From contig NZ_CALART010000101.1 in the NCBI RefSeq assembly GCF_937888285.1, positions 1 through 12,847 on the forward strand: 12,847 bases of DNA. Reading direction: 5' to 3'. This document shows, in pieces, positions 6,901 to 12,847 of the stretch (positions are counted from its first letter, which is position 1; each line of letters starts with the position of its first letter). The notes under the pieces were generated by a model that had not been told where the DNA came from, searched no databases, and saw only the letters and a program-made list of their open reading frames with translations. Made by a program: the position numbers and the translations under genes. The DNA is from an uncultured Aquimonas sp. GTDB lineage: Bacteria > Pseudomonadota > Gammaproteobacteria > Xanthomonadales > Xanthomonadaceae.

Positions 6901-9188
6901 AGCGCCTGGCGATGGCTCTCGAAGGTCTCCAGCACCTCCTCGCGCTTGGCCAGGATGTCCTGCAGGAAAGCTTCGTGCTCGCCGAAGCGGCTTTCGAGCT
7001 CTTCCAGCTGCAGCAGCACGCGCGCGAGCTGCTCCTCGCTGCGCTCGGGATCCGTCGACAGGCTCAGCGCCGAAGCGAGGCTCTGGCCGAACAACGCGAA
7101 CTGCGCGCCGAACTGCGCCACCGCTTCGCGGCTCCCCAGCGATTTGCGCTGTTGCTCGGCGCGGGCGCGGGCCTGGTTGAGTCGCGCATACAGCTCGGAG
7201 ATCGTCTCGACCACCTGGGTGCGCTGCTGCGCATCCTCGATCGGCAGCCCGGCCAGCAGGTTCGACAGCAGGTCGAGGTCCAGCGACAGCTGGGCCATGC
7301 CCTCGAGCGGCACCTTCAGCTGGGCCACGCCTTGCGCCTTGCCGGCCTCGGCATCCAGCGCGCGCAGGCGCTGGTCCAGCGGTTTCAGCGCCGCGGCCGA
7401 GGCCAGGAACTCCCCGGTCGCCGACGCCAGCGTCGACTGTGCTGCGACCACCTCGGCTTCCAGCGCATCGATCGCGGCCACGTCCATGTAGCGCGCCTCG
7501 CGCAGCGCCAGCAGACGGCCGCGCTGGGCCTGCAGGCCCGACAGGCCTTCGACGTAGTCATTGACCGACTCGCAGCGCTCCGGCCGCGCCCTGGCGAGCA
7601 GCTCCGACTGCGCACTGCGCGCCTCGCGCAGGCTGCGCTCGCTCTGCGCGCGGATGCTCTCGACCTTCTCGAACTCATCCAGCACGGACTCAGCGGTGCC
7701 GGCGATCTCGCGCACCAGCGGCGCCACGCCCGCGCACTCGGCGCTGTCCAGCCAGTGGTGCAGATCGAACAGGCGTCGGCTGTTCTGGCTGAGCAGGCCG
7801 TAGCGGGTGGCGCTGACTTCCTCGCTCGAAATCTCTCGGACCAGCGAGAGCAGATCGGAGATGCCGCGCACCAGCTCGGCATTGCCGATGCGGCCCATGA
7901 AGCTGGTCGCCGGTGGCTTGGCGGCGGCGAATTCCTCGCTCCAGAACGGCGTCTGCCAGACCTGCATGGGATGCACACGGGTCGGCTCGTGGCTGTCGAC
8001 CGAGAACAGCACGAAGCGGCCGTCCTCCAGTCGCGCATAGCCGTGGCCGAACAGCGGCGTGGCCAGCCGGCGCTCGATCAGGTTGTAGGTGAACAGCGCC
8101 TTCGCACCGCTCTCGGGCTCGTAGAAGACGTAGAGCACGTCCTCGCCGTTCGGCGAACGCAGGCTGCGCTTGAAGCGCATGCCCTCCATGCTGCGCTCGA
8201 AGGCGCGCTGCTCGCCGTTCTGCAGCACATAGCCGCCGGGAAACACGATGCCGTGGTCCTCGGGCAGCTGCACGCAGCTCTGGCCGATCGCGTCGATGCG
8301 GTAGACACGGCGCGCCACCAGACTGTAGACGAAGTGGCGCACCACCTCTTCGCGGTAGGGCTGCACCCGCAGCAGGATGAGATCACCGACGCGGGCATAG
8401 TCGATGCGCGCGTCGTCGATGCTCTGGGTGGCATCGTCAACCGGCTCGCGGTAGATGCCGAGGCCATCCTCGGTGTTGTTCTCGATCTTGATGGTGAGGT
8501 CGCCGCCGATGGTTTCGACGAAGACGTGATCGAGCACGTTCATGTGCGGGAAGCGGCCCTCGACCACATGCTCGCGGCCGCAGCGCGTCCATTCGAAGTC
8601 ATGGATCGGCGGCAGCGCGATATCGCGTTCGCCGCGGTTGTCGACGTAGCGCACCTCGCCCGCGGGCGAGACGCTGAAGCGGAACACGCGCACGTCCGAC
8701 AGGCGCTCGCCGATCTGGAAGGCCGCCAGCAGCAGGCCGTCGCGCGCCACCAGCTGCAGCAGGCGGGTGTTCTTGTAGTAGGCGTAGAGCTCGCGGAAGT
8801 CCTGCGCGAAGCCCTGCGCGCCGAGGAAGCTGCTGGCAAGCTCGACCGGCTCGACGTCAAAGCCGCCCTCGGCCTCGACCAGGCGGTACAGGGCGAACAC
8901 ATCGCTGACCTGGGTCTCGCGCTTGAGGCCCAGGAAGACGTTGTAGCCGAACAGCAGGAAGTCGCCGACCCGCACCAGATCGCGCGCCACCGCGTTGTGC
9001 TCGGTGCGCACCCGCAGGCGACCGATGATCTTGAGCTCGCTGCTGCCGAACTCCGCGAGCCGCTGCTGATTCAGCCCTTCCGCAAGCCCGCGCAGGCGCG
9101 CGCCCTGCTCCAGCAGCCGCGCGCGCAGCACTTCATACGCGCCACCTTCTGCGACGGCCTGGTCTACGAGGGATTCGGGTGTGGTCAT
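3987..9188 (-). CDS. DUF3686 / AAA+ ATPase (commonly labelled 'DNA repair ATPase')
   Basis: This is a very large cytoplasmic protein of 1733 residues with no signal peptide or membrane helix. Residues about 20-470 match the DUF3686 family (motifs GSSELKIIGRLRVRTEHNAVARDLV, split here as GSSELKIIGRLRVRTE plus HNAVARDLV; then FGYNVFLGLKRET and DVFALYRLVE). A long, mostly helical region rich in Glu, Arg, Ala and Leu fills about 480-1230, with likely coiled coils. The AAA+ module is C-terminal. It has Walker A PPGYGKTTL (Lys1295), Walker B MLYVDDIQH (Asp1357-Asp1358), sensor-1 VVMAGNP, a candidate arginine finger in LANRADVYNLG, and a sensor-2-like GSYRNMNKLAEKI. The module looks MoxR-like and catalytically intact. 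The ATG at 9188 has GAAGAG eight bases upstream. It is the third gene after the YqiJ-like and flotillin genes, suggesting a membrane-linked remodelling ATPase. The 'DNA repair' name is an annotation habit; I see no nuclease or DNA-binding motif. Confidence 0.88.
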   Translation of the reverse strand: MTTPESLVDQAVAEGGAYEVLRARLLEQGARLRGLAEGLNQQRLAEFGSSELKIIGRLRVRTEHNAVARDLVRVGDFLLFGYNVFLGLKRETQVSDVFALYRLVEAEGGFDVEPVELASSFLGAQGFAQDFRELYAYYKNTRLLQLVARDGLLLAAFQIGERLSDVRVFRFSVSPAGEVRYVDNRGERDIALPPIHDFEWTRCGREHVVEGRFPHMNVLDHVFVETIGGDLTIKIENNTEDGLGIYREPVDDATQSIDDARIDYARVGDLILLRVQPYREEVVRHFVYSLVARRVYRIDAIGQSCVQLPEDHGIVFPGGYVLQNGEQRAFERSMEGMRFKRSLRSPNGEDVLYVFYEPESGAKALFTYNLIERRLATPLFGHGYARLEDGRFVLFSVDSHEPTRVHPMQVWQTPFWSEEFAAAKPPATSFMGRIGNAELVRGISDLLSLVREISSEEVSATRYGLLSQNSRRLFDLHHWLDSAECAGVAPLVREIAGTAESVLDEFEKVESIRAQSERSLREARSAQSELLARARPERCESVNDYVEGLSGLQAQRGRLLALREARYMDVAAIDALEAEVVAAQSTLASATGEFLASAAALKPLDQRLRALDAEAGKAQGVAQLKVPLEGMAQLSLDLDLLSNLLAGLPIEDAQQRTQVVETISELYARLNQARARAEQQRKSLGSREAVAQFGAQFALFGQSLASALSLSTDPERSEEQLARVLLQLEELESRFGEHEAFLQDILAKREEVLETFESHRQALLDERQRRAQGLHEAALRIFEGLPRRTERLQTVEALHAFFAGDALILKLRELATRLRELRDSVKADDIEARIKAARDAALRGQRDRSELFEDGGNTIKLGPRHRFSVNMQVLDLTLLPKGGELCLHLTGTEYYEPIRDEELGRLREFAEHTLESESAQVSRAEYLAASLFEAARAGSEGQSLATLQSELGDLDALSKRLREFAASRYREGYEKGIHDADAARILAAWLPLRQAAGHLIHAPAARALAALAWQAQANSESASLWPLRARQARQLIEALNQNGASERLMAEVAREVERFRAAAGIEFDASLSGDAARYLVELLGEEHPQFLFTSAARRLIQALKERLATGHRWEDLQAAADALAARPGEALGLWRQWFEALCAEPAFAELADHAIEAAALMRVEGHLPTRISEADLAVDIKGLLSSHARIEQGLLRLRIDDFEARLRRHREQHLPGLRAFQARRHALIEAGRARLRLDEFKPRPLTSFVRNKLISEVYLPIIGDNLAKQMGTVGEGKRSDLMGLLMLISPPGYGKTTLMEYVAHALGLIFMKVNGPSLGHEVRSLDPAQAPDAGARQELEKLNLALEMGNNVMLYVDDIQHTHPEFLQKFISLCDGTRRIEGVWQGRSRTYDMRGKKFCVVMAGNPYTESGEVFKIPDMLANRADVYNLGEVLGGKEDAFLLSYVENCLTAQPVLAPLATRDLNDLYKLVERAQGREFSASALSHTYSAAELNEITAVLKNLLAVRDIVYRVNQAYIASAAQAEAYRTEPPFKLQGSYRNMNKLAEKISSVMNAVELQKLIDDHYLGESQLLTGGAEENLLKLAEIRGTLDAARAERWQAIKQGFQRNKALGGADSDTGTRVIAQLHDLVASVQALGAQAGAAKPPQTAPELVQLLQRILDEQVLNRTFSRDTASDAAMWLGGLRNALDVGFRPLVDAVQGSAQARAEAQAQQAALIRQIEALVRALDGRGRG

Positions 9189-9220
9189 GCTTTGAACTCT
9201 TCGAGCAGGAGGAGGCTGTA

Positions 9221-9255
9221 GATCGCGATCCGCGACGATCCCTCAATCGCGATTG
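9221..9255. promoter_or_regulatory. pair of ATCGCGAT-core palindromes upstream of the ATPase gene
   Basis: GATCGCGATC (9221-9230) and CAATCGCGATTG (9244-9255) are perfect palindromes sharing ATCGCGAT. Their centres are 24 bases apart, and they lie 33-67 bases before the ATPase start codon. Paired palindromes at this distance look like an operator for a dimeric regulator, but no regulator is known for this site. Alternatively, the left one may be flanking DNA of the REP-like element. Confidence 0.3.
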
Positions 9256-9264
9256 TCGAGATCT

Positions 9265-9431
9265 CCCCTCTCCCCATGGGAGAGGGGTCGGGGGAGAGGG
9301 TTCGGGAGCCCTCAGTCGCAAAGCTGCGGCAGTCCGTCTCCGCAGCTTCAGGAGCTCTGTCGCTTCAGGAACAGGGGCGGATGCGCAAGACCCGGACCCT
9401 CTCCCCAACCCCTCTCCCACAGGGAGAGGGG
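9265..9431. repeat. REP/MITE-like inverted-repeat element
   Basis: Two arms of about 41-42 bases face each other: 9265-9306 and 9391-9431. Each arm is itself a hairpin, CCCCTCTCCC-(3-base loop)-GGGAGAGGGG, followed by a related GGGGAGAGGG copy. The arms differ at only a few positions. The centre carries a perfect 9-bp inverted repeat, AAGCTGCGG (9321-9329) and CCGCAGCTT (9340-9348), with a 10-base loop. Repeats with this CCCTCTCCC/GGGAGAGGG core are common in intergenic DNA of GC-rich proteobacteria. No transposase is encoded, so it would be a non-autonomous element. No clear target-site duplication is visible at its ends. Confidence 0.7.
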
Positions 9432-9451
9432 CTCTGACTGAGGACTAGGAC

Positions 9452-9494
9452 GGTTTCGGGGAACAGGCAGCACACAGCTTCGTTCACCGAAACC
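9452..9494 (-). terminator. imperfect 13-bp hairpin just after the flotillin stop codon
   Basis: GGTTTCGGGGAAC (9452-9464) pairs with GTTCACCGAAACC (9482-9494) with a single mismatch and a 17-base loop. It lies 12 bases beyond the flotillin stop (9509-9507). No T-run follows on the minus strand, so it is more likely an attenuator or 3'-end-stabilising hairpin than a full intrinsic terminator. Confidence 0.4.
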
Positions 9495-9506
9495 CGGTCA
9501 TCTCGA

Positions 9507-11594
9507 TCACGCGGACGCAGTGTCCCCTGCATCCGTATCGCCCCCCGCCGCGCCCGCATCCCCCGCCTTCAACGCCGCCACCTTCCCCGCCGTCACCCCA
9601 CCGCCCAGGAACTTCGACAGCACGTCCTGCACCACCGGGCTTTTGCCGACCGCGCCCTCGATCGCCTTGCCGACGCTGAGCGCCTTGGCGAAGGTCTCGA
9701 AGAACTCGCCGCCGCCGCCGACGATGTCGACCTTGGCCTTGGACAGCGCGGCCGCCAGCACATCGGCCTGCTCGCGGGCGATGTCCTTGTTGGCTTCGAT
9801 CGCGGCCATGGCCTGCTCGAAGTTCTTCTCCAGCTGCATGCGGAACTCTTCGTGCGCACGGGCCGAGTCCGACAGGCCCGACAGCGCCTCGAACTTCTTG
9901 ACCAGACCCTCGGCCTCCGACTCGTAGCGACGCTTCAGCACCTCGGCTTCGGACAGACCGACCTCGCGGATCGCCACCGCCTTGGCACCGCCCAGCGCCT
10001 CTTCGCCGCGCGCCTGCGCGCCTAGCTTCTCTTCCAGCACCTTGGCTTCCGCCAAGCCGTCCTTCTGCTTGGCCTCGGCCTGGGCCTCGATGATTCGCGC
10101 CTGCGCAAAGCCTTTCTCCTGCTCGCCGCGGGCTTCGGCGGCCAGCTTCTCGGCGACCACCTTGGCCTCGGCCAGACCTTCCTTCTCCAGCGCCGCCGCG
10201 TTGACTTCGCGCACGCGCGCATCGGCGAGGCCCGGCGCCGCGCGCTCGGCCTCGATGCCCTCGGCCATCTTGCGCTTGGCCTCGGACTGTTTGCCGGCGG
10301 CTTCCAGCTCGGCCTGCGCCAGGGTGGTGATCTCGACGGCCTTGTACTTGGCCTTGCTCTCGTCGGCCTCGGCCTGCTTGACCTGCTTGACCAGCTCTTC
10401 CTCAGCGCGGGCCTGCGCATCAAGGATCGCCACCTGCTTGGCGCGCTCGGCCTCGGAGATCTCGCGCACTTCCTTGATGCGCTCCTCTTCCTGGGCCACG
10501 GTCTTCTCGACCGCGATGCGCTCGCGCACGACGTTGGCGATCAGCTTGCGCTGCTCTTCCAGCGCCTTTTCCTTCTCGATGCGCTGCAGCTCGACCTCGC
10601 GCTCGCGCGAGACGACTTCCAGCGCCCTTGCGCGCTCGACCTTTTCCTTCTCGATGATCACCGCGCGCTGGCGGTTCTGCTCGGCCACCTCGACCTCGCG
10701 CAGACGGTTCTGCTCGCGGATGTCGATCTGCTCCTGCGCGGCGAGACGCGCCTGCTCGGCCTTCAGGCGCTCCTCTTCCTGCACCTTGAGCGTCTCGGCC
10801 TCCTCGCGCGCCTTGATGGTGGCGATCTCACGCGCCTGCCGCGCTTCGGCGTCGGCCTGCTGCCGAGCCAGCGCCAGCAGCGCTTCCCTGGTCTCGACGT
10901 TCTTCTTGGTCATCGCCAGCTCTTCGTTGCGCTCCAGCTCGTTGGTGATGACGTTCTGGGCGGCGGTGAGCTCGGTGATCTTGCGGATGCCCTCGGCATC
11001 GAGGATGTTGCTGGGGTCGAGCGAGGACTTCGGCGTCTGCTCGAGGTAGTCGATGGCGACGTCTTCCAGCACATAGCCGTTCAGGTCATTGCCGATGACC
11101 TCGACGATGCGGTCGCGGAACTCCTGACGGTTCTCGAACAGGTTGACGAAGTCGATCTTCTTGCCGACCGTCTTCAGCGCTTCCGAGAACTTGGCGTTGA
11201 ACAGCTCGTTGACCGCGTTCTTCTCGGACGCACGATCGACGCCGATGGCCTTGGCCACCTTCAGCACGTCCTGCTGGGTCTCGTTGACGCGCAGGTAGAA
11301 AGCAACGGTGATGTCGGCGCGCATGTTGTCGCGACAGATCAGGCCGTCCTTGCCCCGCCGATCCACCTCGAGGGTGATCAGCGAGATCTTCATGAACTCC
11401 TTCTTGTAGATCACCGGTAGCACCAGCGCGCCGGTGAAATGCACCTTGGGCGTGGCCGACAGGTCGTTGACGATCAGGGCTGTGCCCTGCGGGACCTTGA
11501 TGTAGAAGGACTTGATCAACGCGAACAGCGCGAACAGCGCAAGCAGGACCACGCCCGCAATGAGGAGGATGGGAATCAAGGCTTCAGTGCTCAC
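9507..11594 (-). CDS. flotillin family protein (YqiK-like, SPFH/band 7 domain)
   Basis: This 695-residue inner-membrane scaffold protein has one N-terminal membrane helix (about 6-28). An SPFH domain follows (about 30-190, with PQGTALIVND, KKEFMKISLITLEVDRRGKDG, given here as KKEFMKISL plus EVDRRGKDG, and CRDNMRADITVAFYLRVN). A very long charged coiled coil (about 200-600) is rich in Glu, Ala, Arg and Lys. The C-terminal part contains AKVDIVGGGGEFFE (about 620-633) and a loose Gly/Ala/Asp tail. It is longer than my recollection of E. coli YqiK (about 550). The coiled coil contains a 40-residue direct repeat (471-490 and 511-530, GLAEAKV..EKL.A.ARG). The start is GTG: the nearby ATG at 11599 reads ATG ACG TGA and stops at once, and GAGGG lies seven bases before the GTG. 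It follows the YqiJ-like gene after 78 bases. Flotillins form oligomeric membrane microdomains; the specific client here is unknown. Confidence 0.92.
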   Translation of the reverse strand: MSTEALIPILLIAGVVLLALFALFALIKSFYIKVPQGTALIVNDLSATPKVHFTGALVLPVIYKKEFMKISLITLEVDRRGKDGLICRDNMRADITVAFYLRVNETQQDVLKVAKAIGVDRASEKNAVNELFNAKFSEALKTVGKKIDFVNLFENRQEFRDRIVEVIGNDLNGYVLEDVAIDYLEQTPKSSLDPSNILDAEGIRKITELTAAQNVITNELERNEELAMTKKNVETREALLALARQQADAEARQAREIATIKAREEAETLKVQEEERLKAEQARLAAQEQIDIREQNRLREVEVAEQNRQRAVIIEKEKVERARALEVVSREREVELQRIEKEKALEEQRKLIANVVRERIAVEKTVAQEEERIKEVREISEAERAKQVAILDAQARAEEELVKQVKQAEADESKAKYKAVEITTLAQAELEAAGKQSEAKRKMAEGIEAERAAPGLADARVREVNAAALEKEGLAEAKVVAEKLAAEARGEQEKGFAQARIIEAQAEAKQKDGLAEAKVLEEKLGAQARGEEALGGAKAVAIREVGLSEAEVLKRRYESEAEGLVKKFEALSGLSDSARAHEEFRMQLEKNFEQAMAAIEANKDIAREQADVLAAALSKAKVDIVGGGGEFFETFAKALSVGKAIEGAVGKSPVVQDVLSKFLGGGVTAGKVAALKAGDAGAAGGDTDAGDTASA
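10005..10184 (-). repeat. 40-residue direct repeat inside the flotillin coiled coil
   Basis: The codons for KEGLAEAKVVAEKLAAEARG (10184-10125) and KDGLAEAKVLEEKLGAQARG (10064-10005) are a duplicated 20-residue block spaced 40 residues apart. Of the 20 positions, 15 are identical. Weaker GLADAR and GLSEAEV echoes flank it. This looks like past expansion of the coiled coil by internal duplication. Confidence 0.7.
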
Positions 11595-11601
11595 GTCATG
11601 T

Positions 11602-11606
11602 CCCTC
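11602..11606 (-). promoter_or_regulatory. ribosome-binding site that sets the flotillin GTG start
   Basis: On the minus strand GAGGG lies seven bases before the GTG at 11594-11592. A closer ATG (11599-11597) is out of frame and meets TGA after one codon, so the Shine-Dalgarno placement favours GTG. Confidence 0.6.
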
Positions 11607-11633
11607 GTCTGAGTGATGGAAAGCTCGTTCTAT

Positions 11634-11653
11634 GGGGCTGGAGTGTCAGCCCC
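11634..11653 (-). repeat. hairpin between the YqiJ-like and flotillin genes
   Basis: GGGGCTG (11634-11640) and CAGCCCC (11647-11653) form a perfect 7-bp stem with a 6-base loop, 19 bases past the YqiJ-like stop codon. The sequence after it on the minus strand (ATAGAACGAGC) is not T-rich, so it probably does not end transcription and more likely tunes expression between the two genes. Confidence 0.35.
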
Positions 11654-11672
11654 CACGGCGGGTTGGAAAGGC

Positions 11673-12326
11673 TCAATCAGCCCGATCAGCAGCAACGGAA
11701 TCCGGCGCCGCGGCGGGCCGCGCGATCCGGTAGGCGTGACGATCAGGCATGTAGTCGACGATCAGGGCGGTGTCGCCGCGACGAAACTCACCGTCAGGCG
11801 CCCGCACCTGCAGGATCAAGCCAGCGGCGCCATCGTCGTACTCGGCGAGGCCTTGCTGTTCGCTAACCTCGGGACTGCGTATGCGCACATGCTCGCCAAG
11901 CAGAGACACCGCATCCCGCCCTGGCACTGGCGTAAACAGTCTGCGGAATGGCTGAAGCAGCAGTCCCGCGAATGGCAGCGCCAGGAACAAAAGCACCGGC
12001 GTGAGCACCACGCCGGCAAGCAGGCGCAGCATGGCGGAATCAAGCCCGGTCAGGAACAGGTAAACGACGAAATAGCAGGCCAGCCAGGCCAGCGAAACGA
12101 GCGCTGTGTAGATCAAGCCAAAGGGCAGACCACCAAACCCGAACTTCAGCATCAGGGCGCTGAGCAGCCCTCCGCCGTTGCCCGCACCAACGCCGTCGGA
12201 CAAGTCCAGAACCTCGAGATCGAACAGCCCGAGCAGGGTTAGTAGCCAGTAACCCACGGCCACCAGAAGCAGCACGCTCAGGATCAGCGTCGGAAACGAC
12301 AGTGCGATGTCGAGGAATCGGTCCAC
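11673..12326 (-). CDS. YqiJ-like inner-membrane protein with C-terminal OB-fold, flotillin partner
   Basis: This 217-residue membrane protein has three predicted helices: about 11-34 (FPTLILSVLLLVAVGYWLL), 67-92 and 101-124. A soluble tail follows (about 133-203, with LLGEHVRIRSPEV, GAAGLILQVRA and GDTALIVDYMPDRHAYRI), which has the pattern of the small beta-barrel (OB-fold) of YqiJ/NfeD-type proteins. Such proteins are repeatedly encoded next to flotillins (E. coli yqiJ-yqiK, B. subtilis yuaF-yuaG), and here the flotillin gene starts 78 bases downstream. The frame is open from an ATG at 12371. The GTG at 12326 is preferred because AAAGGGGG lies four bases upstream and the extra 15 residues (Gly/Pro/Arg-rich) would precede the membrane helix without purpose. 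It probably anchors or organises the flotillin assembly. Similarity to E. coli YqiJ is by architecture and context, not by close identity. Confidence 0.75.
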   Translation of the reverse strand: MDRFLDIALSFPTLILSVLLLVAVGYWLLTLLGLFDLEVLDLSDGVGAGNGGGLLSALMLKFGFGGLPFGLIYTALVSLAWLACYFVVYLFLTGLDSAMLRLLAGVVLTPVLLFLALPFAGLLLQPFRRLFTPVPGRDAVSLLGEHVRIRSPEVSEQQGLAEYDDGAAGLILQVRAPDGEFRRGDTALIVDYMPDRHAYRIARPAAAPDSVAADRAD

Positions 12327-12329
12327 GCG

Positions 12330-12337
12330 GCCCCCTT
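12330..12337 (-). promoter_or_regulatory. ribosome-binding site for the YqiJ-like GTG start
   Basis: The purine-rich AAAGGGGG on the minus strand ends about four bases before the GTG at 12326-12324. It supports that start over the ATG 45 bases further upstream, which has no comparable site. Confidence 0.45.
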
Positions 12338-12422
12338 TGATGCCTCCACCGCCCCTCGCGGGTGGATTCAAGCGCTCACGACGGCGCTAACCGCGCTGTG
12401 TGACCGTCGATGCAGCAGCGGA

Positions 12423-12450
12423 AGGATACGTGGCGAAACCGGTTTTGGAA
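12423..12450 (-). promoter_or_regulatory. candidate promoter of the YqiJ-like/flotillin/ATPase cluster
   Basis: On the minus strand TTCCAA (12450-12445) and TATCCT (12428-12423) are 16 bases apart, a weak sigma70-like pair. It lies after the upstream gene's terminator and about 97 bases before the YqiJ-like start. A perfect palindrome AAACCGGTTT (12436-12445) overlaps the spacer, so a repressor could bind there. Both hexamers are poor matches, and a different sigma factor may be used. Confidence 0.25.
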
Positions 12451-12462
12451 CCCCTCGGCTCG

Positions 12463-12499
12463 CGCAAACAAGAACGCGCCGGATCGCTCCGGCGCGTTC
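12463..12499 (-). terminator. intrinsic terminator of the acyl-CoA dehydrogenase gene
   Basis: GAACGCGCCGG (12472-12482) and CCGGCGCGTTC (12489-12499) form a perfect 11-bp stem around the six-base loop ATCGCT. On the minus strand it is followed by TTGTTTG. It lies 28 bases past the dehydrogenase stop codon. This is the strongest terminator in the window and separates the dehydrogenase from the flotillin cluster, whose promoter must lie between it and 12326. Confidence 0.85.
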
Positions 12500-12527
12500 G
12501 TGGCGCAGCTTGAGGCGGATCGCGGCG

Positions 12528-12847
<320 letters not shown>

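Larger units (their letters stand above)
9189..9506 (-). other. 318-bp intergenic gap between the flotillin and ATPase genes, packed with inverted repeats
   Basis: No gene is supported here; the short frames that cross it are translations of the inverted repeats. From the flotillin stop towards the ATPase start it holds an imperfect 13-bp hairpin (9452-9494), a REP/MITE-like element (9265-9431) and two palindromes with the same ATCGCGAT core (9244-9255 and 9221-9230). The ATPase ribosome-binding site follows. The flotillin and ATPase genes may still be cotranscribed, but ATPase levels could be set separately by these structures. Confidence 0.7.

Noticed and set aside
6792..9221. Plus-strand open frame of 809 codons antisense to the ATPase
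   Set aside because: Same reason: the composition is that of an antisense shadow in GC-rich DNA, and the opposite strand encodes DUF3686 and coiled-coil sequence.
9221..9255. HIP1-type highly iterated palindrome
   Set aside because: The core is ATCGCGAT rather than GCGATCGC, and only two copies are seen.
9265..9431. CRISPR array
   Set aside because: There are only two repeat arms, in inverted orientation, with no regularly spaced direct repeats and no cas genes.
9133..9448. Short frames crossing the intergenic repeats on both strands
   Set aside because: They are translations of the inverted repeats (Gly/Arg/Pro/Ser-rich) with no ribosome-binding site.
9982..11049. Plus-strand Ser/Ala/Arg-rich frame antisense to the flotillin
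   Set aside because: The repetitive Ser/Ala/Arg pattern is the complement of Glu/Ala/Arg/Lys coiled-coil codons, not a real protein.
11613..12242. Plus-strand frame of 209 codons antisense to the YqiJ-like gene
   Set aside because: It has no domain or membrane segment. The minus strand has three clear membrane helices, an OB-like tail and correct spacing to the flotillin gene.

Overview
This is a GC-rich bacterial window with every convincing gene on the minus strand. The long plus-strand open frames are codon-bias shadows of those genes. The gene content suggests a gammaproteobacterium of the Xanthomonadales/Lysobacteraceae type. The reasons are a fused-type TPP-dependent 2-oxoacid dehydrogenase E1, a two-propeller GGDEF sensor, and a flotillin paired with a DUF3686 ATPase. 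This placement comes from recognising families, not from a database search.

Layout, in the direction of minus-strand transcription (right to left). (1) 12847-12528 is the C-terminal end of an acyl-CoA dehydrogenase, followed by a strong intrinsic terminator (about 12499-12463). (2) A three-gene cluster follows. It starts with a YqiJ-like membrane protein with an OB-fold tail (12326-11673). Next is a 695-aa flotillin/YqiK-like SPFH protein starting at GTG (11594-9507). Last is a 1733-aa DUF3686 plus AAA+ ATPase, usually auto-annotated 'DNA repair ATPase' (9188-3987). The 318-bp gap between flotillin and ATPase holds a REP/MITE-like inverted-repeat element, a second imperfect hairpin and two ATCGCGAT-core palindromes. 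(3) A 309-bp gap with a perfect 10-bp hairpin precedes a membrane diguanylate cyclase (3677-645), whose periplasmic part shows 14 propeller-blade motifs. (4) 388-1 is the N-terminal part of a TPP-dependent 2-oxoacid dehydrogenase E1, cut by the window edge.

How the genes may work together: the YqiJ-like protein and the flotillin are expected to form an inner-membrane microdomain complex, because an OB-fold/NfeD-type partner with a flotillin is a recurrent pair. The giant coiled-coil ATPase is the natural candidate for the energy-using partner acting at that membrane platform. This three-part set is the most interesting part of the window; its cellular function is not settled and the 'DNA repair' label has no support in the sequence. 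The diguanylate cyclase is a separate signalling gene that would turn a periplasmic cue into c-di-GMP. The genes at the two ends are metabolic (acyl-CoA and branched-chain/2-oxoacid oxidation).
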